Position numbers and translations under genes: made by a program
Notes under the pieces: model-generated
Database searches by the model: none
What the model saw: the letters and a program-made list of their open reading frames with translations, nothing else
Told to the model about the DNA's origin: nothing
Assembly (NCBI GenBank): GCA_947484535.1
Contig: CANKPO010000008.1
Location: forward strand, 1-14,276
Source: Caulobacteraceae bacterium
GTDB lineage: Bacteria > Pseudomonadota > Alphaproteobacteria > Caulobacterales > Caulobacteraceae
Length of the DNA: 14,276 bases
Direction: 5' to 3'
Shown here: in pieces, positions 1-5,840 of the stretch
Layout: every line of letters starts with the position of its first letter
Position numbering within the stretch: position 1 is the stretch's first letter

Positions 1-99
1 AACGGCGCCTACGGCAAGGGCCCCATTGCCTTCGTGAAGCTGATCGAAGCCTGGCGCGCGGATGGCGGGTTGGAGGGGTTGGAACTGACGGCGGATTAG
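1..99 (+). CDS. C-terminal fragment of an unidentified protein
   Basis: Frame 1 is open from the window edge to a TAG stop at 97-99. It gives 32 residues that begin NGAYGKGPIAFVKLIEAW and end in ELTAD. The codon use is GC-rich at third positions, as in the genes nearby, so this is very likely the real 3' end of a gene that starts outside the window. I do not recognise the family from this tail: there is no catalytic motif, and the Gly-rich segment followed by an amphipathic helix is not diagnostic. The stop is followed within 20 bases by an imperfect hairpin (118-146) that could act as its transcript end. Confidence 0.6.
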   Translation, partial: NGAYGKGPIAFVKLIEAWRADGGLEGLELTAD

Positions 100-117
100 G
101 CTCAGTCTGTGGGACTT

Positions 118-146
118 CCTCGTGCTTCGACAAGCTCAGCATGAGG
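118..146. repeat. Imperfect hairpin repeat, possible terminator
   Basis: The arms CCTCGTGCT (118-126) and AGCATGAGG (138-146) are complementary except for one position and enclose an 11-base loop containing TCGACAAGCTC. From memory, sequences of this form (CTTCGACAAGCTCAG plus flanks) are dispersed intergenic repeats in many proteobacteria. Its place 19 bases after the stop at 99 fits a transcript-end role, but no T-tract follows. Confidence 0.55.
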
Positions 147-157
147 ACGCGCCGAAG

Positions 158-274
158 TCTATATCCGCGTCATTGCGAGGCCCATCGCGCCGAAGCAACC
201 CAGGGGAACACCCATTCAGGTTCGTTTCAGCCCCCTGGGTTGCTTCGCTGCGCTCGCAATGACGCGGATATAGA
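158..274. repeat. Long two-segment inverted repeat (GTCATTGCGAG type)
   Basis: Two perfect arm pairs are nested. Bases 158-179 are the exact reverse complement of 253-274 (22 bp), and 191-206 of 232-247 (16 bp). An 11-base bulge on the left faces a 5-base bulge on the right, and the apical loop is 207-231. The outer arm contains GTCATTGCGAG and the inner one CGAAGCAACCCAGG. As I recall, this word pair is a common dispersed intergenic repeat in proteobacteria. As RNA it would form a very stable rod on either strand. There is no coding content and no transposase. Confidence 0.75.
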
Positions 275-281
275 AAGCCCT

Positions 282-320
282 TTCCCCCCTTGAGGGGGAG
301 AGGGTTGGGAGAGGGGGGTG
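282..320. repeat. C-rich/G-rich short repeat
   Basis: A run of six C (284-289) is followed by a five-G run at 293-297 across a short CTTGA-type turn, then by a G-rich tail with two more purine blocks. The CCCCC/GGGGG pair can form a small hairpin. Only one copy is present here; it is called a repeat because it resembles the dispersed CCCCCTTGAGGGGGAGAGGG word I know from alphaproteobacterial intergenic DNA. Confidence 0.4.
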
Positions 321-396
321 TTTATCCACTCACCATCCACCAAGTACTCCGCAAAGTCAGGGTTCCAATGGGCCAATTTCCGCCTGAGTGAAAGGG

Positions 397-419
397 TCTG
401 GGTCCCCGCCTTCGCGGGG
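397..419 (+). repeat. 23 bp GCGGGG hairpin repeat, copy 1 of 3
   Basis: This copy contains the small palindrome CCCCGCCTTCGCGGGG preceded by TCTGGGT. The same 23-mer family recurs at 9887-9909 (reverse orientation) and 9942-9965 (forward orientation). It differs from the 9887-9909 copy at one position of the compared 23. Confidence 0.65.
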
Positions 420-430
420 AACATGGAAGC

Positions 431-540
431 AAAACAAGACCCCCTTCGGCGCTGCGCGCCACTTCCCCCAGAGGGGGAAGATCTTGGTGCTTTAAATCTT
501 CCCCCTCTGGGGGAAGTACCCGCGAAGCGGGGGTAGGGGG
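431..540 (+). repeat. 110 bp palindromic element, copy 1 of 3
   Basis: The element begins AAAACAAG, continues with a CCCCCTTCGGCGC segment, and then has the self-complementary block CTTCCCCCAGAGGGGGAAG (462-480). After a central AT-rich linker (GGTGCTTTAA) comes a second block, CTTCCCCCTCTGGGGGAAG, and it closes with GGTAGGGGG. The two halves are imperfect inverted repeats of each other, so the whole can fold into one long rod or two separate hairpins. It matches 10023-10132 in the same orientation and at the same length, and 1471-1578 in the opposite orientation. It ends three bases before the stop codon of the minus-strand dioxygenase gene, so it would be transcribed as that gene's 3' untranslated region. 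There is no transposase and no open frame of its own; it behaves like a MITE or REP-type element. Confidence 0.8.
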
Positions 541-543
541 CTC

Positions 544-1392
544 TTAGAACGCCGCAATCGTCGTTCTGTGCAGCAGGCGGTCATAGCCGTCATAGCCTCC
601 CGTCGCCGCATGAAGCACCGAGCGATTGTCCCACATCAAAAGCGTGCCCTTCTCCCAGCGATGGCGGTACTGGAACGCCTCGCTGCCCTGCCAGCGATAG
701 AGTTCCATCAAGAGCGGCAGGGATTCCTCATCGGCCATGCCCTCAAGCCCGACAATATAGCCCAAACAGCTAAAGAGCCCCAGACGCCCGGTCTCGGGAT
801 GGGCGCGGATGAGAGGGTGAGTCTGGCTGGCCTCTGCGGCGCGTGAGGGGCGGATATCCATGGACCGCCGGGCAATGTCGCCTTCTCCATAGGAGCCTTC
901 GGGGGCATAGGCCTTCTTGGCCGAGTGGATGGCTATCTTGCCCTCAAGCTTGGCGCGCATGGCACCCGGCATGGCGTCCAAAGCGGCGTGCTGATTAGAA
1001 AAGAGCGTGTCACCGCCCATCGGCGGAATGGTGATGCCATAGAGGCAGGTCCCCGCAGGCGGGCGAGCCTGAAAGCTCCAGTCACTGTGCCAGTTCTCGG
1101 CAAAGAGGGGCGAGGTCTCGTCGGCCATGCGCTTGACAGCGATGACATGCTTGCGGCCCTCAATCGGCGCAATGAAGGGATCGTCGCCAAAGCCGCCAAA
1201 GGCGATGGTGAACCGCTCCTGATCATCATCGCTAATGTCTTGGCCGGTAAAGGCCAGCACATGATGCTCAAGCCACGCGGCGCGGATATCTGCGACCTGT
1301 TCGGCGCTCAGCGGCTTGGTCAGATCAACACCCGTAACCGTGGCCCCACAGGCCTGTCCTGACGGTGTCACCGTGATGGTGGATTGGCCCAT
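544..1392 (-). CDS. TauD/TfdA-family 2-oxoglutarate-dependent dioxygenase
   Basis: This is a 282-residue non-haem Fe(II)/2-oxoglutarate oxygenase, the usual length of TauD/TfdA enzymes. The family hydroxylates a substrate, often next to a sulfonate, ether or carboxylate, while decarboxylating 2-oxoglutarate to succinate in the cytoplasm. The iron triad is visible: H102 and D104 in WHSDWSF and the distal H261 in WDNRSVLHAA. T129 in GGDTLF and R272/R276 near the C-terminus fit 2-oxoglutarate binding. The start at 1392 is supported by GAGGGA about 8 bases upstream. The protein runs to the natural end of the fold (HRTTIAAF), so the repeats on both sides have not truncated it. It lies downstream of the Baeyer-Villiger gene on the same strand, with a 185-base gap that holds repeat copy 2. 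The substrate cannot be read from sequence; taurine is not implied by the family name. Confidence 0.9.
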   Translation of the reverse strand: MGQSTITVTPSGQACGATVTGVDLTKPLSAEQVADIRAAWLEHHVLAFTGQDISDDDQERFTIAFGGFGDDPFIAPIEGRKHVIAVKRMADETSPLFAENWHSDWSFQARPPAGTCLYGITIPPMGGDTLFSNQHAALDAMPGAMRAKLEGKIAIHSAKKAYAPEGSYGEGDIARRSMDIRPSRAAEASQTHPLIRAHPETGRLGLFSCLGYIVGLEGMADEESLPLLMELYRWQGSEAFQYRHRWEKGTLLMWDNRSVLHAATGGYDGYDRLLHRTTIAAF

Positions 1393-1470
1393 GATCGTTC
1401 CCTCGGATGTTCTTGTTTGCGCCTATAGTCACGCAAAAGTCAGCGGGGGAAAAGGGATAAGAACGAAAGC

Positions 1471-1578
1471 CCCCCTACCCCGGCTGCGCCGGTACTTCCC
1501 CCAGAGGGGGAAGATTTATGAACCGAGATCTTCCCCCCTTGGGGGAAGTGGCGCGAAGCGACGAAGGGGGTCTTGTTT
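1471..1578 (-). repeat. 108 bp palindromic element, copy 2 of 3 (inverted)
   Basis: Read on the minus strand, this copy begins AAACAAGACCCCCTTCG and ends GGTAGGGGG like the other two, with the same paired CTTCCCCC blocks. The first inner block is shortened to CTTCCCCCAAGGGGGAAG, which accounts for part of the length difference. Its AAACAAG end overlaps the last base of the Baeyer-Villiger stop codon (1578-1580), and its other end lies 78 bases upstream of the dioxygenase start codon. It could end or attenuate transcription between those two genes. Confidence 0.8.
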
Positions 1579-3083
1579 CACTGGCTATATTGGAACGTCG
1601 CGTCGTCGAGATCGATCTGGGGGAACAGGTCCTTTTCGGCCCAATAGTCTTGGGTGTGCTGCCATTCGGCCTTGTCGCCTCGGCGAGGCAGAAGGTGCAT
1701 ACCGCGCATCAGATAGCCGGGATTGAAGTTCTCCGGATCGATCCAAGGCAGCAGCGGCATGTCCTTGTCTTCGGGGCGCAAGGTCGGGGTGACAGCCTTG
1801 ACGCCCTTCTGGTCCATATGGTTGAGCATCCGCGCGACAAAGTCCCCGATCAGATCGGCCCGCAGGGTCCAACTGGCGCGGAAATAGCCGAACACCCAGA
1901 TCATATTGGGCACGCCGGTAAACATCATGCCGCGATAGGTGACGGTCTTGGAAAAGTCCAAGGGCTCGCCATTGATCGAGAAATGGATATCGCCCAGCAC
2001 GTTCAGGTTAAAACCCGTCGCGGTGATGATAATGTCGGCCTCAAGCTCGGTGCCCGACTTCAGCATTATGCCCTTTTCGGTGAAGCGCTCGATCTCGTCG
2101 GTCACGACGCTGGCCTTGCCCGAGGCTATGCCTTGGAACATGTCGCCATCCGGCACAAAGGCGATGCGCTGGCGCCAAGGGCGATAGCTGGGCGTAAAGT
2201 GCTTTTGCACGGTTTCTTCGGGCAGGAAGGCGCGAACGCCGGAGAGCAGTTCTTCGCGCACCACTTCTGGCTCCTCGAACGAGCGGCGGGTAAATTCGCC
2301 CTGATCGAACAGGATCTGACGGCGGGCGATCTCGTGGATCCACTCCTCCTTAACCTCGAGCTTGCGCAGATTGTCGACCAGATCATTGGCATTGCGGCCG
2401 GGGATGAAATAGGTCGGGGTGCGCTGGAGCAGGGTGACATGCTCGCAATCAGCGGCAATGGCCGGGACCACCGTCGCAGCCGTCGCGCCAGACCCGATCA
2501 CGATCACCTTCTTGCCCTGATAGGCCAAGTCTCTTGGCCAGCTTTGCGGGTGGATGATCTGGCCCTTATATTGGTCCATGCCCGGCCATTCGGGCGTATA
2601 GCCCTCGTCGTGGCGATAATAGCCTTGGCACATCCATAGGAAGTTGGTCGTGAAGACGCGGCTCTCGCCTGTGGCCTTATTAACGGCGGTGATGGTCCAA
2701 AGATTGTCCTTGCCCGACCAACTGGCCGACAGGATCTTGTGACCATAGCGGATGTGACGATCCAGATCGTTCTCTTCGATCACCTCGCCCATATATTTCA
2801 GGATTTCTTCGGCCGACGCGATCGGGGTACCGACCCAAGGCTTGAAGCGATAGCCGAACGTATAGAGGTCACTGTCCGAACGAACGCCGGGATAGGAGTG
2901 GGTCAGCCAGGTGCCGCCGAAACTCTCTTGCGTCTCCAGCACCACGAAGCTCTTGCCCGGGCACTGATCCTTAAGGTGATAGGCGCCGCCCACGCCGGAA
3001 ATGCCCGCCCCGACGATCAGCACATCAAAATGCTCGGTTGCGGTTGTGTCGCTGGACTTTGCCAGTGTTGCGGTGTCGGCCAT
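1578..3083 (-). CDS. EthA-like Baeyer-Villiger flavin monooxygenase
   Basis: This 501-residue class B flavoprotein monooxygenase would use FAD and NADPH to insert oxygen next to a ketone, giving an ester or lactone, or to oxidise a heteroatom. The FAD Rossmann motif GAGISG is at 25-30, followed by FGGTW (55-59) and YPGVRSDSD (64-72). The Baeyer-Villiger fingerprint region is KGQIIHPQSWP (173-183), with H178 and W182. The NADP Rossmann motif GSGATA is at 197-202, and a TATGF motif follows in the C-terminal half. Length, the HPQSWP wording and the SWTLRADL segment strongly recall mycobacterial EthA (about 489 residues), more than cyclohexanone monooxygenase. The start is supported by AGGAGAGG 7 bases before the ATG. 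It is divergent from a lactonase-type hydrolase, consistent with ester or lactone formation followed by hydrolysis. The natural substrate is unknown. Confidence 0.92.
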   Translation of the reverse strand: MADTATLAKSSDTTATEHFDVLIVGAGISGVGGAYHLKDQCPGKSFVVLETQESFGGTWLTHSYPGVRSDSDLYTFGYRFKPWVGTPIASAEEILKYMGEVIEENDLDRHIRYGHKILSASWSGKDNLWTITAVNKATGESRVFTTNFLWMCQGYYRHDEGYTPEWPGMDQYKGQIIHPQSWPRDLAYQGKKVIVIGSGATAATVVPAIAADCEHVTLLQRTPTYFIPGRNANDLVDNLRKLEVKEEWIHEIARRQILFDQGEFTRRSFEEPEVVREELLSGVRAFLPEETVQKHFTPSYRPWRQRIAFVPDGDMFQGIASGKASVVTDEIERFTEKGIMLKSGTELEADIIITATGFNLNVLGDIHFSINGEPLDFSKTVTYRGMMFTGVPNMIWVFGYFRASWTLRADLIGDFVARMLNHMDQKGVKAVTPTLRPEDKDMPLLPWIDPENFNPGYLMRGMHLLPRRGDKAEWQHTQDYWAEKDLFPQIDLDDATFQYSQ

Positions 3084-3349
3084 AGGTCACCTCTCCTGTG
3101 ATGATTGCTGACATTCTGATTGCTGGAGGCGATCCCCCAAGTTCAGGCGCTTTCGCCGCGCGAGCCAACAACTAACCGACGATCATATGCACAATCCTCG
3201 CCACGAAAAGCCCCCTTGTGCGCAAGCGTCCAACCGCCGCAGTGATCGCATCTGCCCCCTTGGCGCGCACCGCGTTAGCCCCTTATGGTGAGGACCTGCC
3301 CATGAACCCAAGCCTCTAGACTTGCGGCGGGCTTCAGGGAGACAAGGCC
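3084..3349. promoter_or_regulatory. Divergent promoter region between monooxygenase and hydrolase genes
   Basis: This 266-base intergenic region must carry the promoters of both divergent genes. Close to the monooxygenase start is a perfect 9 bp direct repeat, TGATTGCTG, at 3102-3110 and 3117-3125, with 15 bp between equivalent bases; such spacing could place two regulator contacts at a fixed angular offset. I could not assign convincing -35/-10 hexamers. Near the hydrolase, the ribosome-binding site is AGGGAG (3337-3342), 7 bases before ATG 3350. An upstream in-frame ATG (3302) is closed by a TAG at 3317-3319, which confirms 3350 as the start. Confidence 0.5.
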
Positions 3350-4384
3350 ATGGGCGAAACCATTTTAGACCCCACACTGCCGATCATCGATCCGCACCAC
3401 CATCTTTGGGACCGCACGGCCCTGTTCGCCACCCAGCCGCCGCCCAAACATGAGTTTGAAAGGCTGCTGCGTCTGTCGCCGCGCTATCTGCTTGATGAGT
3501 TGCTGGCCGACATGAACCGCGGCCACAATGTCATCGCCACGGTCTATATGGAGTGCGGAGCCATGTACCGCGCCTGTGGGCCATCGGAGATGCGTCCCGT
3601 TGGTGAGACCGAGTTCGTCAACGGCTTTGCCGCCATCAGCGCCAGCGGTGTCTATGGTCCGGCCAGAGCCTGCGCGGGCATTGTCGGTCATGCTGATCTG
3701 ATGCGCGGCGATGGGGCCGCTGCGGTGCTTGAGGCCCATATTGCGGCGGGCGGCGGACGGTTCCGGGGCATTCGCCACAGCGCCTCATACGATGCCGACA
3801 GCAATGTCCTTGGCCCCCTCGCCCATCGCCCGGCAGGTGTCTATCGCTCGGCGCAGTTCCGCGAAGGGTTCAAACATCTGGCCCGCCTAGGCCTATCGTT
3901 CGATGCTTGGCTGCTGGAACCCCAGCTTGGCGATGTGCTTGATCTGGCCAAGGCCTTCCCGGACACGGCCATGGTGCTCGACCATGTTGGCACGCCGCTG
4001 GGCATCGGTAGCTATCAGGGGCGGCGAGAGGAGCGGTTCGACATCTGGAAACAGTCGATACAAGCCCTAGCCAAATGCGAGAACCTGTCGGTCAAGGTCG
4101 GCGGATTGGCCATGCCCTTCCCCGGCTTCCCGACCTTCATGGCCCAGCCCCCGGCCTCATCCGAGACCCTCGCCAACGAATGGCGGCCCTATGTCGAGAC
4201 CTGTATCGAGGCCTTTGGCGTCGAGCGGTGCATGTTCGAAAGTAACTTCCCGGTCGATTTAGGCACCTGCACCTATGATGTCCTGTGGAACGCCTTCAAA
4301 CATTTGGCCAAGGGCTATTCCGCCGACGAAAAGACCGCCCTGTTCAGTGGCACGGCCAAACGGGTCTATCGATTAGACCTCTAG
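3350..4384 (+). CDS. Amidohydrolase-family metal-dependent hydrolase (COG3618-like, lactonase type)
   Basis: This 344-residue TIM-barrel protein belongs to the Amidohydro_2 group. Its N-terminal metal motif is DPHHHLW (14-20), in which H16 and H18 form the H-x-H pair. Later landmarks are FRGIRH (138-143), DHVGTP (211-216) and the C-terminal FESNFPVD (296-303), whose D303 is the expected active-site aspartate. Characterised relatives of this wording open sugar lactones, muconolactones and 2-pyrone-4,6-dicarboxylate, so hydrolysis of a lactone or similar ring is the most likely reaction; the exact substrate is not visible. It has no signal peptide and should be cytoplasmic. Its divergence from the Baeyer-Villiger gene suggests it may hydrolyse that enzyme's product. 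The ammonium transporter starts 121 bases downstream on the same strand, but structured leader RNA lies between, so co-transcription is uncertain. Confidence 0.87.
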   Translation: MGETILDPTLPIIDPHHHLWDRTALFATQPPPKHEFERLLRLSPRYLLDELLADMNRGHNVIATVYMECGAMYRACGPSEMRPVGETEFVNGFAAISASGVYGPARACAGIVGHADLMRGDGAAAVLEAHIAAGGGRFRGIRHSASYDADSNVLGPLAHRPAGVYRSAQFREGFKHLARLGLSFDAWLLEPQLGDVLDLAKAFPDTAMVLDHVGTPLGIGSYQGRREERFDIWKQSIQALAKCENLSVKVGGLAMPFPGFPTFMAQPPASSETLANEWRPYVETCIEAFGVERCMFESNFPVDLGTCTYDVLWNAFKHLAKGYSADEKTALFSGTAKRVYRLDL

Positions 4385-4429
4385 ATTCTTCCGCTGTTTG
4401 ATAGAAAAATACACCGCCGCAGAAATTCT

Positions 4430-4482
4430 CTCTCCCCGAACGGAAGCCAGCCTGATAGCGATGGCATCAGACTCGGGGAGAG
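4430..4482 (+). promoter_or_regulatory. Nested stem-loop in the ammonium transporter leader
   Basis: CTCTCCCCGA (4430-4439) and TCGGGGAGAG (4473-4482) form a perfect 10 bp outer stem. Within the 33-base loop, CTGAT (4452-4456) and ATCAG (4466-4470) form a second short stem. The structure lies after the hydrolase stop and 23 bases before the transporter ATG. No T-tract follows, so it is a weak candidate for a classical terminator; it could be a processing or attenuation structure. Confidence 0.5.
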
Positions 4483-4483
4483 T

Positions 4484-4504
4484 CCAAACGATCAAGAGGT
4501 TTGG
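4484..4504 (+). promoter_or_regulatory. Hairpin enclosing the transporter ribosome-binding site
   Basis: CCAAAC (4484-4489) pairs with GTTTGG (4499-4504). The ribosome-binding site AAGAGG (4494-4499) lies in the 9-base loop and first stem base, and the ATG starts two bases after the stem. This ribosome-binding site decides the start at 4506 over an in-frame ATG at 4398. The fold could limit ribosome access. A six-pair stem is short enough that chance cannot be excluded. Confidence 0.4.
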
Positions 4505-4505
4505 G

Positions 4506-5807
4506 ATGAAGCGGATAGGATGGGTTGGCCTAGGGTCGATCATTGCAGCATGGACCATTGCGCCAGCCGCGCAGGCTCAGGATGTCGTTGCAGCCTCTTC
4601 AGGCGACACAGCTTGGATCTTAGCCTCCACAGCCCTTGTCCTGCTCATGACCTTGCCCGGTCTGGCCCTGTTCTATGGCGGGCTTGTGCGGTCAAAGAAT
4701 GTGCTATCGGTCATGGCGCAGTGTGTGGGCATTGCCTGCCTCGCCTCGGTGCTCTGGCTGCTTGGCGGCTATAGCCTGTCCTTTTCCGGCACCCATCCCC
4801 TGATTGGCGATCTGGCCAAATTTGCGCTGAACGCCGTCCCACGCGACGCTCTGGTCGGCACCATACCTGAGAATGTCTTCTTCTCGTTCCAGATGGCCTT
4901 TGCGATCATTACCCCAGCCCTGATCATCGGGGCGACGGTCGAGCGCATGAAGTTCAGCGCCGTCATGCTCTTTTCCGGCCTTTGGCTGTTGGTCGTCTAT
5001 GCCCCGGTCTGCCACTGGGTCTGGGGCGGTGGCTGGCTGATGGGGCGCTTTGTGATGGACTATGCCGGAGGCTTGGTCGTCCATGCCACGGCGGGGGTTT
5101 CCGCCCTGTTGCTGGCTTGGAAGCTTGGCCCACGCGATGGCTATCCACGCGATCTTCACCCGCCGCACAATCCCGGCATGACCATGATGGGCGCGGGCCT
5201 TCTGTGGGTCGGTTGGTACGGCTTCAATGGCGGCAGCGCGCTCGCGGCCAATGCCGATGCGGGCGCAGCCCTTCTGGCCACCCACATGTCAGCCTCGGCG
5301 GCGGGTCTGGTCTGGGCCCTGATCGAGTGGAAGCGCTTTGGCCGGGTCAGCATGGTGGGCCTTGTCACCGGCGTGGTCGCAGGCCTCGCCACCGTCACCC
5401 CCGCCTCAGGCTTTATCAGCCCGCTGGCCGGAGCGGTCCTCGGCGCCGTCGGCAGCTTTGTCTGCTATCATTCGGTGGAACTGGTTCGCCATCGCCTCAA
5501 GATCGATGACAGCTTGGACGTCTTCGCCGTGCACGGCATTGGCGGCATTGTCGGCACCCTGTTGGTTGCGGTCCTAGCCAGCCCGGCCCTCGGCGGAAAA
5601 GGCTATGCCGAAGGGATCGCCATGTCCGATCAGGCCATCACCCAGACCCTCGGCGTTCTGGCCGTCTGCGGCTGGTCCGCTATCGCGACGCTGGTTCTGG
5701 TCTGGATCGTGCGCAAGACCGTCGGGCTTCGGGTCAGCCCCGAGACCATTGATGACGGCCTCGACATGGCGGTCCACGGCGAGAAGGCCTATCGCTCGAT
5801 CAACTAG
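4506..5807 (+). CDS. amt: Ammonium transporter, Amt/MEP/Rh family
   Basis: This 433-residue inner-membrane channel for ammonium uptake would act as a trimer. The N-terminus MKRIGWVGLGSIIAAW...AQA followed by QD is a clear signal peptide, cleaved near residue 24, as in other Gram-negative Amt proteins. The signature TLPGLALFYGGLVR (49-62) is present. Pore residues, numbered by comparison with E. coli AmtB from memory, are intact: F132 and F240 (gate), W173, D185, and the twin histidines H193 (VVHATAG) and H343 (FAVHGIGG). The C-terminal HGEKAY (424-429) matches the segment that contacts GlnK. The start at 4506 is preferred over 4398 because AAGAGG lies 6 bases upstream and the signal peptide begins there; the longer form would add a charged 36-residue extension. 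No glnK gene is adjacent, which is unusual for amtB. Confidence 0.94.
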   Translation: MKRIGWVGLGSIIAAWTIAPAAQAQDVVAASSGDTAWILASTALVLLMTLPGLALFYGGLVRSKNVLSVMAQCVGIACLASVLWLLGGYSLSFSGTHPLIGDLAKFALNAVPRDALVGTIPENVFFSFQMAFAIITPALIIGATVERMKFSAVMLFSGLWLLVVYAPVCHWVWGGGWLMGRFVMDYAGGLVVHATAGVSALLLAWKLGPRDGYPRDLHPPHNPGMTMMGAGLLWVGWYGFNGGSALAANADAGAALLATHMSASAAGLVWALIEWKRFGRVSMVGLVTGVVAGLATVTPASGFISPLAGAVLGAVGSFVCYHSVELVRHRLKIDDSLDVFAVHGIGGIVGTLLVAVLASPALGGKGYAEGIAMSDQAITQTLGVLAVCGWSAIATLVLVWIVRKTVGLRVSPETIDDGLDMAVHGEKAYRSIN

Positions 5808-5814
5808 CGCAAAG

Positions 5815-5840
5815 AGGCCAGCGCGATTAAGCGCTGGCCT
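5815..5840. terminator. Bidirectional hairpin between convergent genes
   Basis: AGGCCAGCGC (5815-5824) and GCGCTGGCCT (5831-5840) form a perfect 10 bp stem with the 6-base loop GATTAA. The transporter stop is at 5805-5807, and the opposite amidohydrolase stop codon lies inside the loop (5827-5829), so its last codons form one stem arm. Only short T-rich stretches follow on either strand, so efficiency as an intrinsic terminator is uncertain, but placement and strength fit a shared transcript end. Confidence 0.65.

Larger units (their letters stand above)
100..543. other. Gene-free interval filled with short palindromic repeats
   Basis: These 444 bases between the edge fragment and the end of the dioxygenase gene hold no convincing gene. 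They are a mosaic of at least four repeat types: an imperfect hairpin (118-146), a long two-part inverted repeat (158-274), a C-rich/G-rich block (about 282-320), a GCGGGG hairpin repeat (397-419) and a 110 bp palindromic element (431-540). Open frames across them spell translations of the repeats rather than a protein with gene-like composition. Only about 321-396 is not covered by a recognisable repeat. Confidence 0.7.

Noticed and set aside
227..424. 65-codon minus-strand open frame in the first repeat-filled gap
   Set aside because: Most of it is the translation of dispersed repeats. The stretch NPDFAEYLVDGEW (about 328-370) looks protein-like but is too short and isolated to call a gene remnant.
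1518..2639. 373-codon plus-strand open frame antisense to the Baeyer-Villiger gene
   Set aside because: The minus-strand protein is a full-length, motif-complete monooxygenase; the plus-strand frame starts inside the palindromic repeat and shows no family features.
4398..4505. N-terminal extension of the ammonium transporter from ATG 4398
   Set aside because: It would place 36 charged residues before a clear signal peptide, run through the leader stem-loops, and has no ribosome-binding site; ATG 4506 has one.
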